From: DAOMFM01 sp035429825
GTDB lineage: Bacteria > Acidobacteriota > Blastocatellia > UBA7656 > JADIYM01
Direction: 5' to 3'
DNA: 5,878 nucleotides
Assembly (NCBI GenBank): GCA_044224215.1
Contig: JBGAKX010000207.1
Location: forward strand, 1-5,878
Shown one piece after another: positions 1 through 5,616 of the stretch (positions are counted from its first letter, which is position 1; every line of letters starts with the position of its first letter). The notes beneath the pieces are model-generated. The model made no database searches and was not told the origin of the DNA. It saw only the letters and a list, made by a program, of their open reading frames with translations. The position numbers were made by a program, and so were the translations under genes.

Positions 1-45
1 GACCCATCGGACTTAACGCAATGGTTCCGTAGCGGAGAGTGCTTC

Positions 46-1419
46 TTACCGCCGCTTGCCCAGCGCCGACTTCACACGCGCCAGCAGCACGGCCGGCATC
101 ACCGGTTTCCTCAGGTAGTCCTCGGCGCCAAGCTCCAGTCCTCGAACTTCGTTATCGGCATCCACGCGTCCGGTGATGAAGATCACGGGCGTCGCGAAGC
201 CCTTCTTCGACAGCGACTCGAGCAGCGTGAATCCGTCCAGGTTCGGCATGTCCACGTCCGACAGGATCAGGTCGAACCGGTCCGCCCCGATCCGCAGAAG
301 CGCATCGATGCCGTCGCTTGCCGTCTCGACCTGATAGCCCGCGCGCTCGAGCGTGGCGCGCGTCACGACCCGGATGTCCTCTTCGTCGTCGATCACCAGA
401 ACACTGGCAGTCTCGGACGGGGTCGTTGCGCCCGCCAGCACCGGAGTAAGCGCCGGATTCGGTTTTGCGGTCTTTGGGCCCGTGACCCCGGGTGTGTTCA
501 GTATGGCCTCCTCGAGCTGGACGACGAACTCGTCCGCGCTCGCCTGACGCGCGAGCGGGTCCTTCTCGAGCGCCCGCAGCAGGACCGCGTCGATCTCGGG
601 CGGAAGCTGGTCGTTGACCGACGTCGGTGTGGGCGGAGTCTTCGTCAGGTGCTGCATCAGCACAGAGCCCTGCGTCGGTCCCGCAAACGGCAGTTTGCCG
701 CAAAGTACTGAGAACGCAAGGATTCCGAGCGCATAGATGTCCGATGCCACCGTCGCCTCCTCGCCCTCGATGACCTCCGGCGCGAGGTATCCCGGCGAGC
801 CGAGGATCGCCTTGCCGGTGAGCTTGGCGCCCCCGGAATCTCGAAGCCGCGCAATCCCGAAGTCGACAACCTTGACCAGATCGTCCGGACTCTCGGGGTC
901 GGGCAGGATGATGTTCGACGGCTTGATGTCGCGATGGATGACACCCGCCACGTGCAGCGAGTGGATCGCCTTGCACACGGGCTTCATGATGTCGATGGCT
1001 TCCTGTGGCGTCGCGACACCGCGCTCGGCGAGCCAGTCCTCGAGATTCGGCCCCCCGAGGTACTCCATGACGAGATACATCCGATCTCCCGGCGTCACCG
1101 AAAAGTCATAGACCGTCACGATGTTCGGATGGCGGAGCCTCGCCGTCGCCGCTGCCTCGCGCCGAAACCGCTCGACGACGGTGCTGTTGCGCGCCAGGTC
1201 TTCGAGGATGACCTTGATCGCGACCTTTCGTTCGAGCTCGGGCTGGTACGCAAGGTAGACACTTCCCATGCCCCCTTTTCCGAGCAGCGCGTCCACGCGG
1301 TAGCGGCCGCTCAGCACGGTCCCGATGAGCGGGTCCGTCACACCATCCGCAGGGGTGTTGTCGCTGTCCGAATGCATGGTCGCGTCGTCTGACGTCATAC
1401 GAGGTTGCAAGGGTAGCAC
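46..1419 (-). CDS. Soluble Ser/Thr protein kinase fused to a C-terminal response-regulator receiver domain
   Basis: Hanks-type Ser/Thr kinase followed by a CheY-like receiver, 457 aa counted from the GTG at 1419. Kinase (about residues 38-305): glycine-rich loop GKGGMGSV (47-54), VAIK lysine K69, alpha-C glutamate E88, catalytic loop HRDIKPSN (162-169), DFG (186-188) and APE (213-215). All key residues are present and the HRD marks an RD kinase, so it should be active and may be controlled by activation-loop phosphorylation (T201 is a candidate). A Pro/Thr-rich linker (306-337) leads to the receiver (338-455) with acidic pocket D344/D345, phosphoacceptor D388, T416 and K438, all intact. There is no transmembrane segment or PASTA repeat, so the protein is cytosolic. 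The start is uncertain: no clear Shine-Dalgarno precedes the GTG, and ATGs at 1398 and 1377 are equally plausible. It is divergent from the GTPase operon; a regulatory link to it is inferred from position only. Confidence 0.93.
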   Translation of the reverse strand: MLPLQPRMTSDDATMHSDSDNTPADGVTDPLIGTVLSGRYRVDALLGKGGMGSVYLAYQPELERKVAIKVILEDLARNSTVVERFRREAAATARLRHPNIVTVYDFSVTPGDRMYLVMEYLGGPNLEDWLAERGVATPQEAIDIMKPVCKAIHSLHVAGVIHRDIKPSNIILPDPESPDDLVKVVDFGIARLRDSGGAKLTGKAILGSPGYLAPEVIEGEEATVASDIYALGILAFSVLCGKLPFAGPTQGSVLMQHLTKTPPTPTSVNDQLPPEIDAVLLRALEKDPLARQASADEFVVQLEEAILNTPGVTGPKTAKPNPALTPVLAGATTPSETASVLVIDDEEDIRVVTRATLERAGYQVETASDGIDALLRIGADRFDLILSDVDMPNLDGFTLLESLSKKGFATPVIFITGRVDADNEVRGLELGAEDYLRKPVMPAVLLARVKSALGKRR

Positions 1420-1481
1420 AGGAGCGGCGCCCGGCCGGAATCACCGAGCCGAGGTCGTCGTGGGGCCCAAAGTCATGGTGC

Positions 1482-1510
1482 TTGAACGGCTTACGGACGG
1501 CGAGTATAGT
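1482..1510 (+). promoter_or_regulatory. Sigma-70-like promoter of the rightward operon
   Basis: TTGAAC at 1482-1487 (4/6 to TTGACA) and TATAGT at 1505-1510 (5/6 to TATAAT) are separated by an optimal 17 nt. Transcription would start near 1516-1518, giving a leader of about 140 nt before the first gene at 1659. It is the best promoter-like match in the 239-bp divergent intergenic region and stands out in GC-rich DNA. The -10 also reads TATACT on the minus strand (1508-1503), but no good -35 for leftward transcription is visible. The call rests on sequence match only. Confidence 0.6.
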
Positions 1511-1523
1511 GTACCGCAAGCAC

Positions 1524-1540
1524 TTTTTCGCGGTTTTTCG
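1524..1540. repeat. Two T5 tracts (TTTTTCG direct repeat) in helical phase
   Basis: The heptamer TTTTTCG occurs at 1524-1530 and again at 1534-1540, a period of 10 bp, close to one helical turn. Phased A/T tracts of this kind can bend DNA. The pair lies just downstream of the predicted transcription start of the rightward operon and upstream of the divergent kinase gene. The repeat is seen directly; any regulatory role is inference. Confidence 0.5.
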
Positions 1541-1542
1541 TC

Positions 1543-1565
1543 GTGACTCGGTACCCAGGAGTCAC
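1543..1565. promoter_or_regulatory. Perfect 7-bp inverted repeat in the operon leader (possible operator or RNA hairpin)
   Basis: GTGACTC (1543-1549) and GAGTCAC (1559-1565) are exact reverse complements separated by 9 nt, which contain the palindrome GGTACC. The dyad sits about 26-48 nt after the predicted transcription start. It could be an operator for a dimeric repressor or a leader hairpin. No T-run follows on either strand, so it is not an intrinsic terminator. Confidence 0.4.
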
Positions 1566-1645
1566 TTCCTCACCCAGTTCGGCTCGTTCCCATGCGGCGC
1601 CTCGACGGCGGTGCCGAGCCGGGCCGCCAACGAATCGGAACACAC

Positions 1646-1653
1646 GGAAAGGA
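1646..1653 (+). promoter_or_regulatory. Shine-Dalgarno sequence that fixes the start of the coiled-coil gene
   Basis: GGAAAGGA lies 5 nt before the ATG at 1659. The reading frame is open back to a TTG at 1482, but that TTG overlaps the promoter -35, so the ATG at 1659 is chosen as the start. Confidence 0.75.
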
Positions 1654-1658
1654 TTCTC

Positions 1659-2336
1659 ATGAGCTCTGCCCACGAAGACAACCGACCCCCCGAAGCAGGG
1701 GAGAGCCACGCATTGACCGAGGGTGACCTGCTGCCGGGCGGAAACCTCGACAAGATACGGACGATCCTGTTCGGTGCGCAGTCGCGCGACTACGAGAAGC
1801 GGTTCGCACGGATCGAGGACCGGATCACAAAAGAGACCGCCGACATCCGCGACGAGATGCGCCGCCGGTTTGACGCGCTCGAAGGCATGCTGAAGCGCGA
1901 ATTCGAGGTCTTTGGAGACAAGCTGCGCTCAGAGGAGAACGAGCGGAACGTCTCGATGCGCGATGTTGCGGGCCAGTTGAAGGACGCGACCCGCAGTATC
2001 AACGACCGCTTGAAGGCCGAACAGTCCGAGCGGTCCGACTCGCTGACCGAGATTTCGGGCGAACTGCGGTCCGCCTCCAACGCGATCGAGCGGCGGATCA
2101 GCCAGATCGACGACAAGATGTCGAAGGCGAACCGCGAGCTGCGTGACCAGATGGCCGAGCAGGCGCGTGCCCAGTCCGAAGAGTTGCGGGCGAAGGCGGA
2201 CGAGATCTGGGCGGCGCTCGGCAAGGCCGCGCACGAGCTGCGCACCGAGAAGACCGACCGTTCGGCGCTCTCTGCGATGTTTACGGAGCTGGCGATGCGG
2301 TTGAACGACGAGTTCAAGCTTCCAGCGGATGAATGA
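1659..2336 (+). CDS. Coiled-coil protein, first gene of the GTPase operon (function unknown)
   Basis: A 225-aa hydrophilic protein with no signal peptide or membrane segment, hence cytoplasmic. After a disordered, Glu/Pro-rich N-terminus comes a short motif LDKIRTILFGAQ (30-41) that recurs in the next gene's product (residues 32-43 there). From about residue 43 to the end it is almost wholly charged, heptad-rich helix, predicted to be a long coiled coil. Two adjacent 29-residue units (89-117 and 118-146) align without gaps, with 10 identities including L-x-x-E-x-x-E-R and the final Arg; a partial third copy begins at L194 (LRTEKTDR). The C-terminal segment (RSALSAMFTELAMRL) is more hydrophobic and may be an interaction site. 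I recognise the general look of the family but know no assigned function. It ends in an ATGA overlap with the next gene, so it is likely co-translated with it; a scaffold role for the membrane protein or GTPase is inferred. Confidence 0.87.
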   Translation: MSSAHEDNRPPEAGESHALTEGDLLPGGNLDKIRTILFGAQSRDYEKRFARIEDRITKETADIRDEMRRRFDALEGMLKREFEVFGDKLRSEENERNVSMRDVAGQLKDATRSINDRLKAEQSERSDSLTEISGELRSASNAIERRISQIDDKMSKANRELRDQMAEQARAQSEELRAKADEIWAALGKAAHELRTEKTDRSALSAMFTELAMRLNDEFKLPADE

Positions 2337-4111
2337 CCTCTCGCACGCACCAAGGATCCGGTGATCCGGCCGACGGGCTGAACGCGGACGATGCGTCCGG
2401 CCATTCGTCGCCTGATGAGCCGGATTTCGACGAGCTGCGCCAGATATTGATCGGTCCGGAATTCGCGGCACTGGACGATCTGACGTCGCGGATCGAGCAA
2501 CCCGCGCGCTTCTCGCAGGACGTTGCGCGTGTGCTGCCCGAAGCAATCGCGCGGCGCGCGGCACAGGACGACCGCCTTGCCGCGGCGCTCACGCCAACGA
2601 TCGAGCAGGCGGTGCGCACGTCGGTCCGCAAGGACTCGCACGTGCTCGTCGACGCCCTGTTCCCCGTGATGGGACCCGCCATCCGCAAGGCGGTCGCGTC
2701 CGCGCTCGGCGAGATGATTCAGTCGCTGAACCGTTCGATGGAGCACAGCTTCACGGTCAAGGGGATCAAGTGGCGACTCGAGGCGTGGCGGACCGGCAAG
2801 TCGTTTGCCGAGGTCGTGCTGCTTCACAGTCTCGTCTACCGGGTCGAACAGGTGTTCCTGTTCCACACCGAGACCGGGCTCCTGCTTCAGCACATCGTTG
2901 CGCCGTCGGTCGAACCGCCGGACGCAGACCTGTTTTCGGCGATGCTCAATGCGATTCAGGACTTCATTCGCGACGCGGTCGGCATCGAGGCGATCGACGC
3001 CGTCAGGTTCGGCGACCTCAAGATGATGGCCGAGCGTGGACCGCTGGCGTCCGTCGTCGGAATGGTCCGCGGCGCGCATCCAAAGGACCTCCGCACGGTC
3101 TTTCAGGTCGCACTCGAGGCGATCCATCGGGACTATGGCGCATCACTCGAGCGTTTTGACGGCGATGCGACGGTGTTTGACGGTGCTCGACCCATCCTCG
3201 AGGAGTGCTTCCAGGCGCGCTACGAAACCGAGGAGAAGAAGGTCTCGCCCGCGTTGATCGTGGTCGTGTCGGCCGTAGCCCTCTTACTTCTCCTCTGGGG
3301 AGGCTATGCGTGGTGGCAGAGCCACAAGTGGAACGGATTCATCACGCGACTCAAGTCCGAGCCCGGCGTCGTCGTCACCGACGCAGGGACGAGCGGTGGG
3401 AAGTACTTTGTCACGGGACTGAAGGACCCGCTGGCCGCCGACCCGACGGCGCTTCTCGCGGACGAGCACATCGCTGCCGACGACGTGGTTTTTCGGTGGG
3501 AACCCTATCATTCGTTCCAGCAGCAGTTCCTCGTTGAGCGGGCCAGGCCGTTGCTCGCTCCGCCGTCGACGGTGCAGCTGTCGGCCGCGAACGGCGAGCT
3601 CGTGGTCACCGGCGTCGCATCGCACGCGTGGATCGTCGAGGCCCGGCGGCTCGTCCAGACGATGCCGGGCGTGACGGGGCTCGATGAAAAGGGGCTCGTC
3701 GACCGCGACTTCCAGGACCTGCTCGAGGTGAAGGGCCGGATGGAGAGCATCGTCCTCAAGTACGTCAGCGATACGACGACGCTTGTCGCAGGCCAGGAGC
3801 GCGAGCTCGACATGCTCGAGAAGACGCTCGGCGAATTGCGAGCGGTGGCCGCGAAGCGAGGTGTGACGATCGGGATCGAGATCGTTGGCCACACCGATTC
3901 GACGGGCACTGAGGATACGAACGTGCGTCTGAGCGAGGACCGCGCAACGGAGCTCGTCCGCATGCTCGATGCAAAGAACATCGACACGACAGGCATCAAG
4001 CCGTACGGCGTGGCGACGGCGCAACCGCTCCGCGCCGAGATCGGTCCGGAGGATGCGGCACTCAACCGCAGCGTCACATTCAAGGTGTCCATCCAGGAGA
4101 AAGAGCCCTAA
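2333..4111 (+). CDS. Single-pass inner-membrane protein with cytoplasmic regulatory domain and periplasmic OmpA-like peptidoglycan-binding domain
   Basis: 592 aa, starting at the ATG that overlaps the upstream stop (ATGA). There is no signal peptide; one strong membrane segment (about 305-326, preceded by EEKK) should place residues 1-304 in the cytoplasm and 330-592 in the periplasm. Cytoplasmic part: motif FDELRQILIGPE (32-43), helical region (50-135), then a compact domain (about 157-270) with predicted order helix, two strands (VEQVFLFHTETGLLLQHI), helix (197-215), three strands (222-247) and helix (250-268), resembling a roadblock/longin fold. Periplasmic part: a divergent region (335-405), a BON-like stretch (412-457) and a C-terminal OmpA domain (about 485-587) with GHTDSTG (519-525) and N-V-R-L-S-E-D-R-A; D522 and R537 correspond to the residues that bind diaminopimelate in OmpA. 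The architecture is MotB-like (inner-membrane anchored, wall-binding), but the cytoplasmic part is far larger. The fold assignment is inference; the membrane segment and OmpA domain are clear. Confidence 0.92.
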   Translation: MTSRTHQGSGDPADGLNADDASGHSSPDEPDFDELRQILIGPEFAALDDLTSRIEQPARFSQDVARVLPEAIARRAAQDDRLAAALTPTIEQAVRTSVRKDSHVLVDALFPVMGPAIRKAVASALGEMIQSLNRSMEHSFTVKGIKWRLEAWRTGKSFAEVVLLHSLVYRVEQVFLFHTETGLLLQHIVAPSVEPPDADLFSAMLNAIQDFIRDAVGIEAIDAVRFGDLKMMAERGPLASVVGMVRGAHPKDLRTVFQVALEAIHRDYGASLERFDGDATVFDGARPILEECFQARYETEEKKVSPALIVVVSAVALLLLLWGGYAWWQSHKWNGFITRLKSEPGVVVTDAGTSGGKYFVTGLKDPLAADPTALLADEHIAADDVVFRWEPYHSFQQQFLVERARPLLAPPSTVQLSAANGELVVTGVASHAWIVEARRLVQTMPGVTGLDEKGLVDRDFQDLLEVKGRMESIVLKYVSDTTTLVAGQERELDMLEKTLGELRAVAAKRGVTIGIEIVGHTDSTGTEDTNVRLSEDRATELVRMLDAKNIDTTGIKPYGVATAQPLRAEIGPEDAALNRSVTFKVSIQEKEP

Positions 4112-4114
4112 CTC

Positions 4115-4609
4115 ATGCTTCAGAAGAAGATCTGCATGCTGGGAGCGTCCGCGGTCGGCAAGACGAGCCTCGTTGCGAGGTATGTTCAGGGGATCTTCTC
4201 CGAGAAGTACCTGACGACGGTTGGCGTCAAGATCGACAAGAAGCCAGTAAACGTTGGTGGCGTCGACGTGTTGCTGATGCTTTGGGACATGCAGGGCGAG
4301 GACCGGTTTCAGAAGGTCCAGATGTCGTACCTGCGCGGCGCGGCCGGATACTTTCTCGTCGCCGACGGCACGCGGCGCGATACCCTCGACCGCGCGCTGA
4401 TTTTGCAGAAGGAAGCCGAGGCGACGGCTGGCGCGGTGCCGTTCGTGCTGCTGCTGAACAAGTCGGATCTCGAGGACGAGTGGGACATCGAGGACGCGGC
4501 GCTCGCCGAGCTGACGGCATCCGGATGGACCGTGTTGCGAAGCAGCGCGCTGTCCGGGCTCAATGTCGACGAGGCGTTCCAATTGCTCGCCCAGCGAACG
4601 ACGGAGTAG
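4115..4609 (+). CDS. Ras/Rab/MglA-like small GTPase
   Basis: A 164-aa minimal G domain carrying all five G motifs, almost in Ras numbering: P-loop GASAVGKTS (10-18), switch I Tyr32 and Thr35 (YLTTVGV), G3 WDMQGED (57-63), NKSD (115-118) and SSAL (143-146, the SAK position). It should bind GTP/GDP as a cytoplasmic switch. The residue matching the Ras catalytic Gln61 is Glu62 (WDMQGED against WDTAGQE), so intrinsic hydrolysis may be altered or depend on a partner. There is no C-terminal cysteine or hypervariable tail, so no eukaryote-type lipidation; membrane recruitment would need a protein partner. It starts 3 nt after the membrane-protein stop; GGAG at 4096-4099 is rather far (15 nt), so coupling is likely. 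No separate mglB-like gene is present; the cytoplasmic domain of the upstream membrane protein is the candidate regulator. It resembles the bacterial Rab/MglA-type group, but I cannot place the subfamily. Confidence 0.95.
   Translation: MLQKKICMLGASAVGKTSLVARYVQGIFSEKYLTTVGVKIDKKPVNVGGVDVLLMLWDMQGEDRFQKVQMSYLRGAAGYFLVADGTRRDTLDRALILQKEAEATAGAVPFVLLLNKSDLEDEWDIEDAALAELTASGWTVLRSSALSGLNVDEAFQLLAQRTTE
4603..4606 (+). promoter_or_regulatory. Shine-Dalgarno GGAG supporting the start of the cyclase-like gene
   Basis: GGAG at the very end of the GTPase gene lies 5 nt upstream of the ATG at 4612. The same reading frame is open far upstream inside the GTPase gene, so this site and the 2-nt gap after the GTPase stop decide the start. 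Confidence 0.65.
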
Positions 4610-4611
4610 CC

Positions 4612-5616
4612 ATGGAAGGATATCCCGAGGCGGTCCTCAAGTTTCTGCAGATGGTGTCGATCGAGCACGGGGCTCCGGCGTTCATCCATGTGGACCACGA
4701 GGGAATTGTCATCGAGGCGGGCGGGCAACTCGACGTCCACGGCCTCGCGGACGTGGCCGAAGGAATCCTGGCTGAAGAGCGGTTGAATTTTCTTGTCGGA
4801 CTGCTTCCGATCGGAACGGTGCCGGTTCATCTCCCCGCTGTCGAGACGGCGCCGTCGTGTCATGCGGACGTGCACGTCGTAGAGAGCGAGTCTGGCGCGT
4901 GGATCATCCTGTTCGATCGCTCGCGCGAAGTTGCCGAGCGGCGTGTCGCGCAACAGCTGGCGAACGACATGAGCTTGCTGCGCGACGACCTTGCGCGCCG
5001 GCACACGGGCCTGCCGGGCTCTCCGGAGGCGTCGGATGCGGCAACTCCGATCTTCAAGTTCAGCGGCGACGGCGAGACCCACGCTGCAAGTGTGGTGACG
5101 ATCATTTTTCACGACCTGGCGCGCATCGACACGGACCCCGCGGAGCTGATCCGCGATCTCGCCGTGTATTCGCGCGCGGCGACGCGGCCGATGGTCGACG
5201 AGGCGGGACTGGTTCACGGACTCCTCGGCGATCAACTGCGGGTCACGTTTGGAGCGCTTCCGACGACGGTGGCGCCGGCAACGCTCGCCGTGACCGCGGC
5301 GCGACGGATGCTGGGCGCGATCGACGACGTGAACGCGGCGCGCAACGACGACGGGAAGCCGTCGTACCACATGAGCATCGGGATCGCGTCGGGGCAGCTC
5401 GCGTTCGGTTTGATCGCGGGCCCGGCACGGCGCGTCTTTACCGCGGTGGGCGACCTGTACCTGAGGTCGGATCGGCTTGCGCGGATGACGGGTCTCGGCA
5501 ACCTGCTCATCGATCGGGCGACGTTTGACCTTGCCGGCGACGACCAGCGGCTGTTCGGGCCTGCACCGCCAGGTCTGGGCGGCGCGGACGAGTCGTACAT
5601 GCTGGTGCTTCAGTGA
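4612..5616 (+). CDS. PAS-like sensor plus divergent class III nucleotidyl-cyclase-like protein
   Basis: 334 aa, cytoplasmic, no membrane segment. Residues about 5-105 look like a small PAS-like sensory domain (AFIHVDHEGIV early, GAWIILFD at 95-102). A charged helix (105-130) links it to a cyclase homology domain (158-330). The second domain shows the class III order: IIFHDL with metal-ligand D168; GLLGDQLRVTFG with second metal ligand D207; SIGIASGQLAFGLIAGPARR (255-274); and FTAVGDLYLRSDRL (276-289). Measured against canonical cyclases, the base-specifying Lys (4 before D207) is G203, the partner Thr is kept (T277), the transition-state Asn is L284 and the transition-state Arg is kept (R288). 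It may thus be an unusual cyclase, act on another nucleotide, or only bind nucleotide as a pseudo-cyclase. It starts 2 nt after the GTPase gene and its stop overlaps the next start (GTGA), so it belongs to the same operon. Confidence 0.85.
   Translation: MEGYPEAVLKFLQMVSIEHGAPAFIHVDHEGIVIEAGGQLDVHGLADVAEGILAEERLNFLVGLLPIGTVPVHLPAVETAPSCHADVHVVESESGAWIILFDRSREVAERRVAQQLANDMSLLRDDLARRHTGLPGSPEASDAATPIFKFSGDGETHAASVVTIIFHDLARIDTDPAELIRDLAVYSRAATRPMVDEAGLVHGLLGDQLRVTFGALPTTVAPATLAVTAARRMLGAIDDVNAARNDDGKPSYHMSIGIASGQLAFGLIAGPARRVFTAVGDLYLRSDRLARMTGLGNLLIDRATFDLAGDDQRLFGPAPPGLGGADESYMLVLQ

Noticed and set aside
1..45. Terminator or gene end downstream of the kinase
   Set aside because: Only a 4-bp TCCG/CGGA stem without a T-run is visible, and no coding signal can be judged in 45 bases.
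1543..1565. Intrinsic terminator at the 7-bp inverted repeat
   Set aside because: No T-run follows on either strand, and the flanking T tracts lie on the wrong side for a rightward terminator and read as A-runs leftward.
1482..1658. In-frame upstream extension of the coiled-coil gene from a TTG at 1482
   Set aside because: The TTG coincides with the promoter -35, there is no Shine-Dalgarno before it, and the ATG at 1659 has a strong one 5 nt upstream.
1592..1726. Upstream ORF beginning ATG at 1592 and overlapping the start of the coiled-coil gene
   Set aside because: No ribosome binding site, its product is Arg/Pro-rich with no recognisable features, and it ends inside the real gene in another frame.
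1790..3127. Long minus-strand open frame (445 codons) opposite the coiled-coil and membrane-protein genes
   Set aside because: It is Arg/Asp/His-rich with no domain motifs, spans two well-supported genes on the other strand, and is the usual antisense shadow in GC-rich DNA.
3284..4582. Long minus-strand open frame (432 codons) opposite the OmpA-domain and GTPase genes
   Set aside because: Composition is that of an antisense shadow and the plus strand carries clear OmpA and GTPase motifs.
4282..4611. N-terminal extension of the cyclase-like protein into the GTPase gene
   Set aside because: The extension is Arg/Gly-rich out-of-frame translation of the GTPase; the ATG at 4612 has GGAG 5 nt upstream and follows the GTPase stop by 2 nt.
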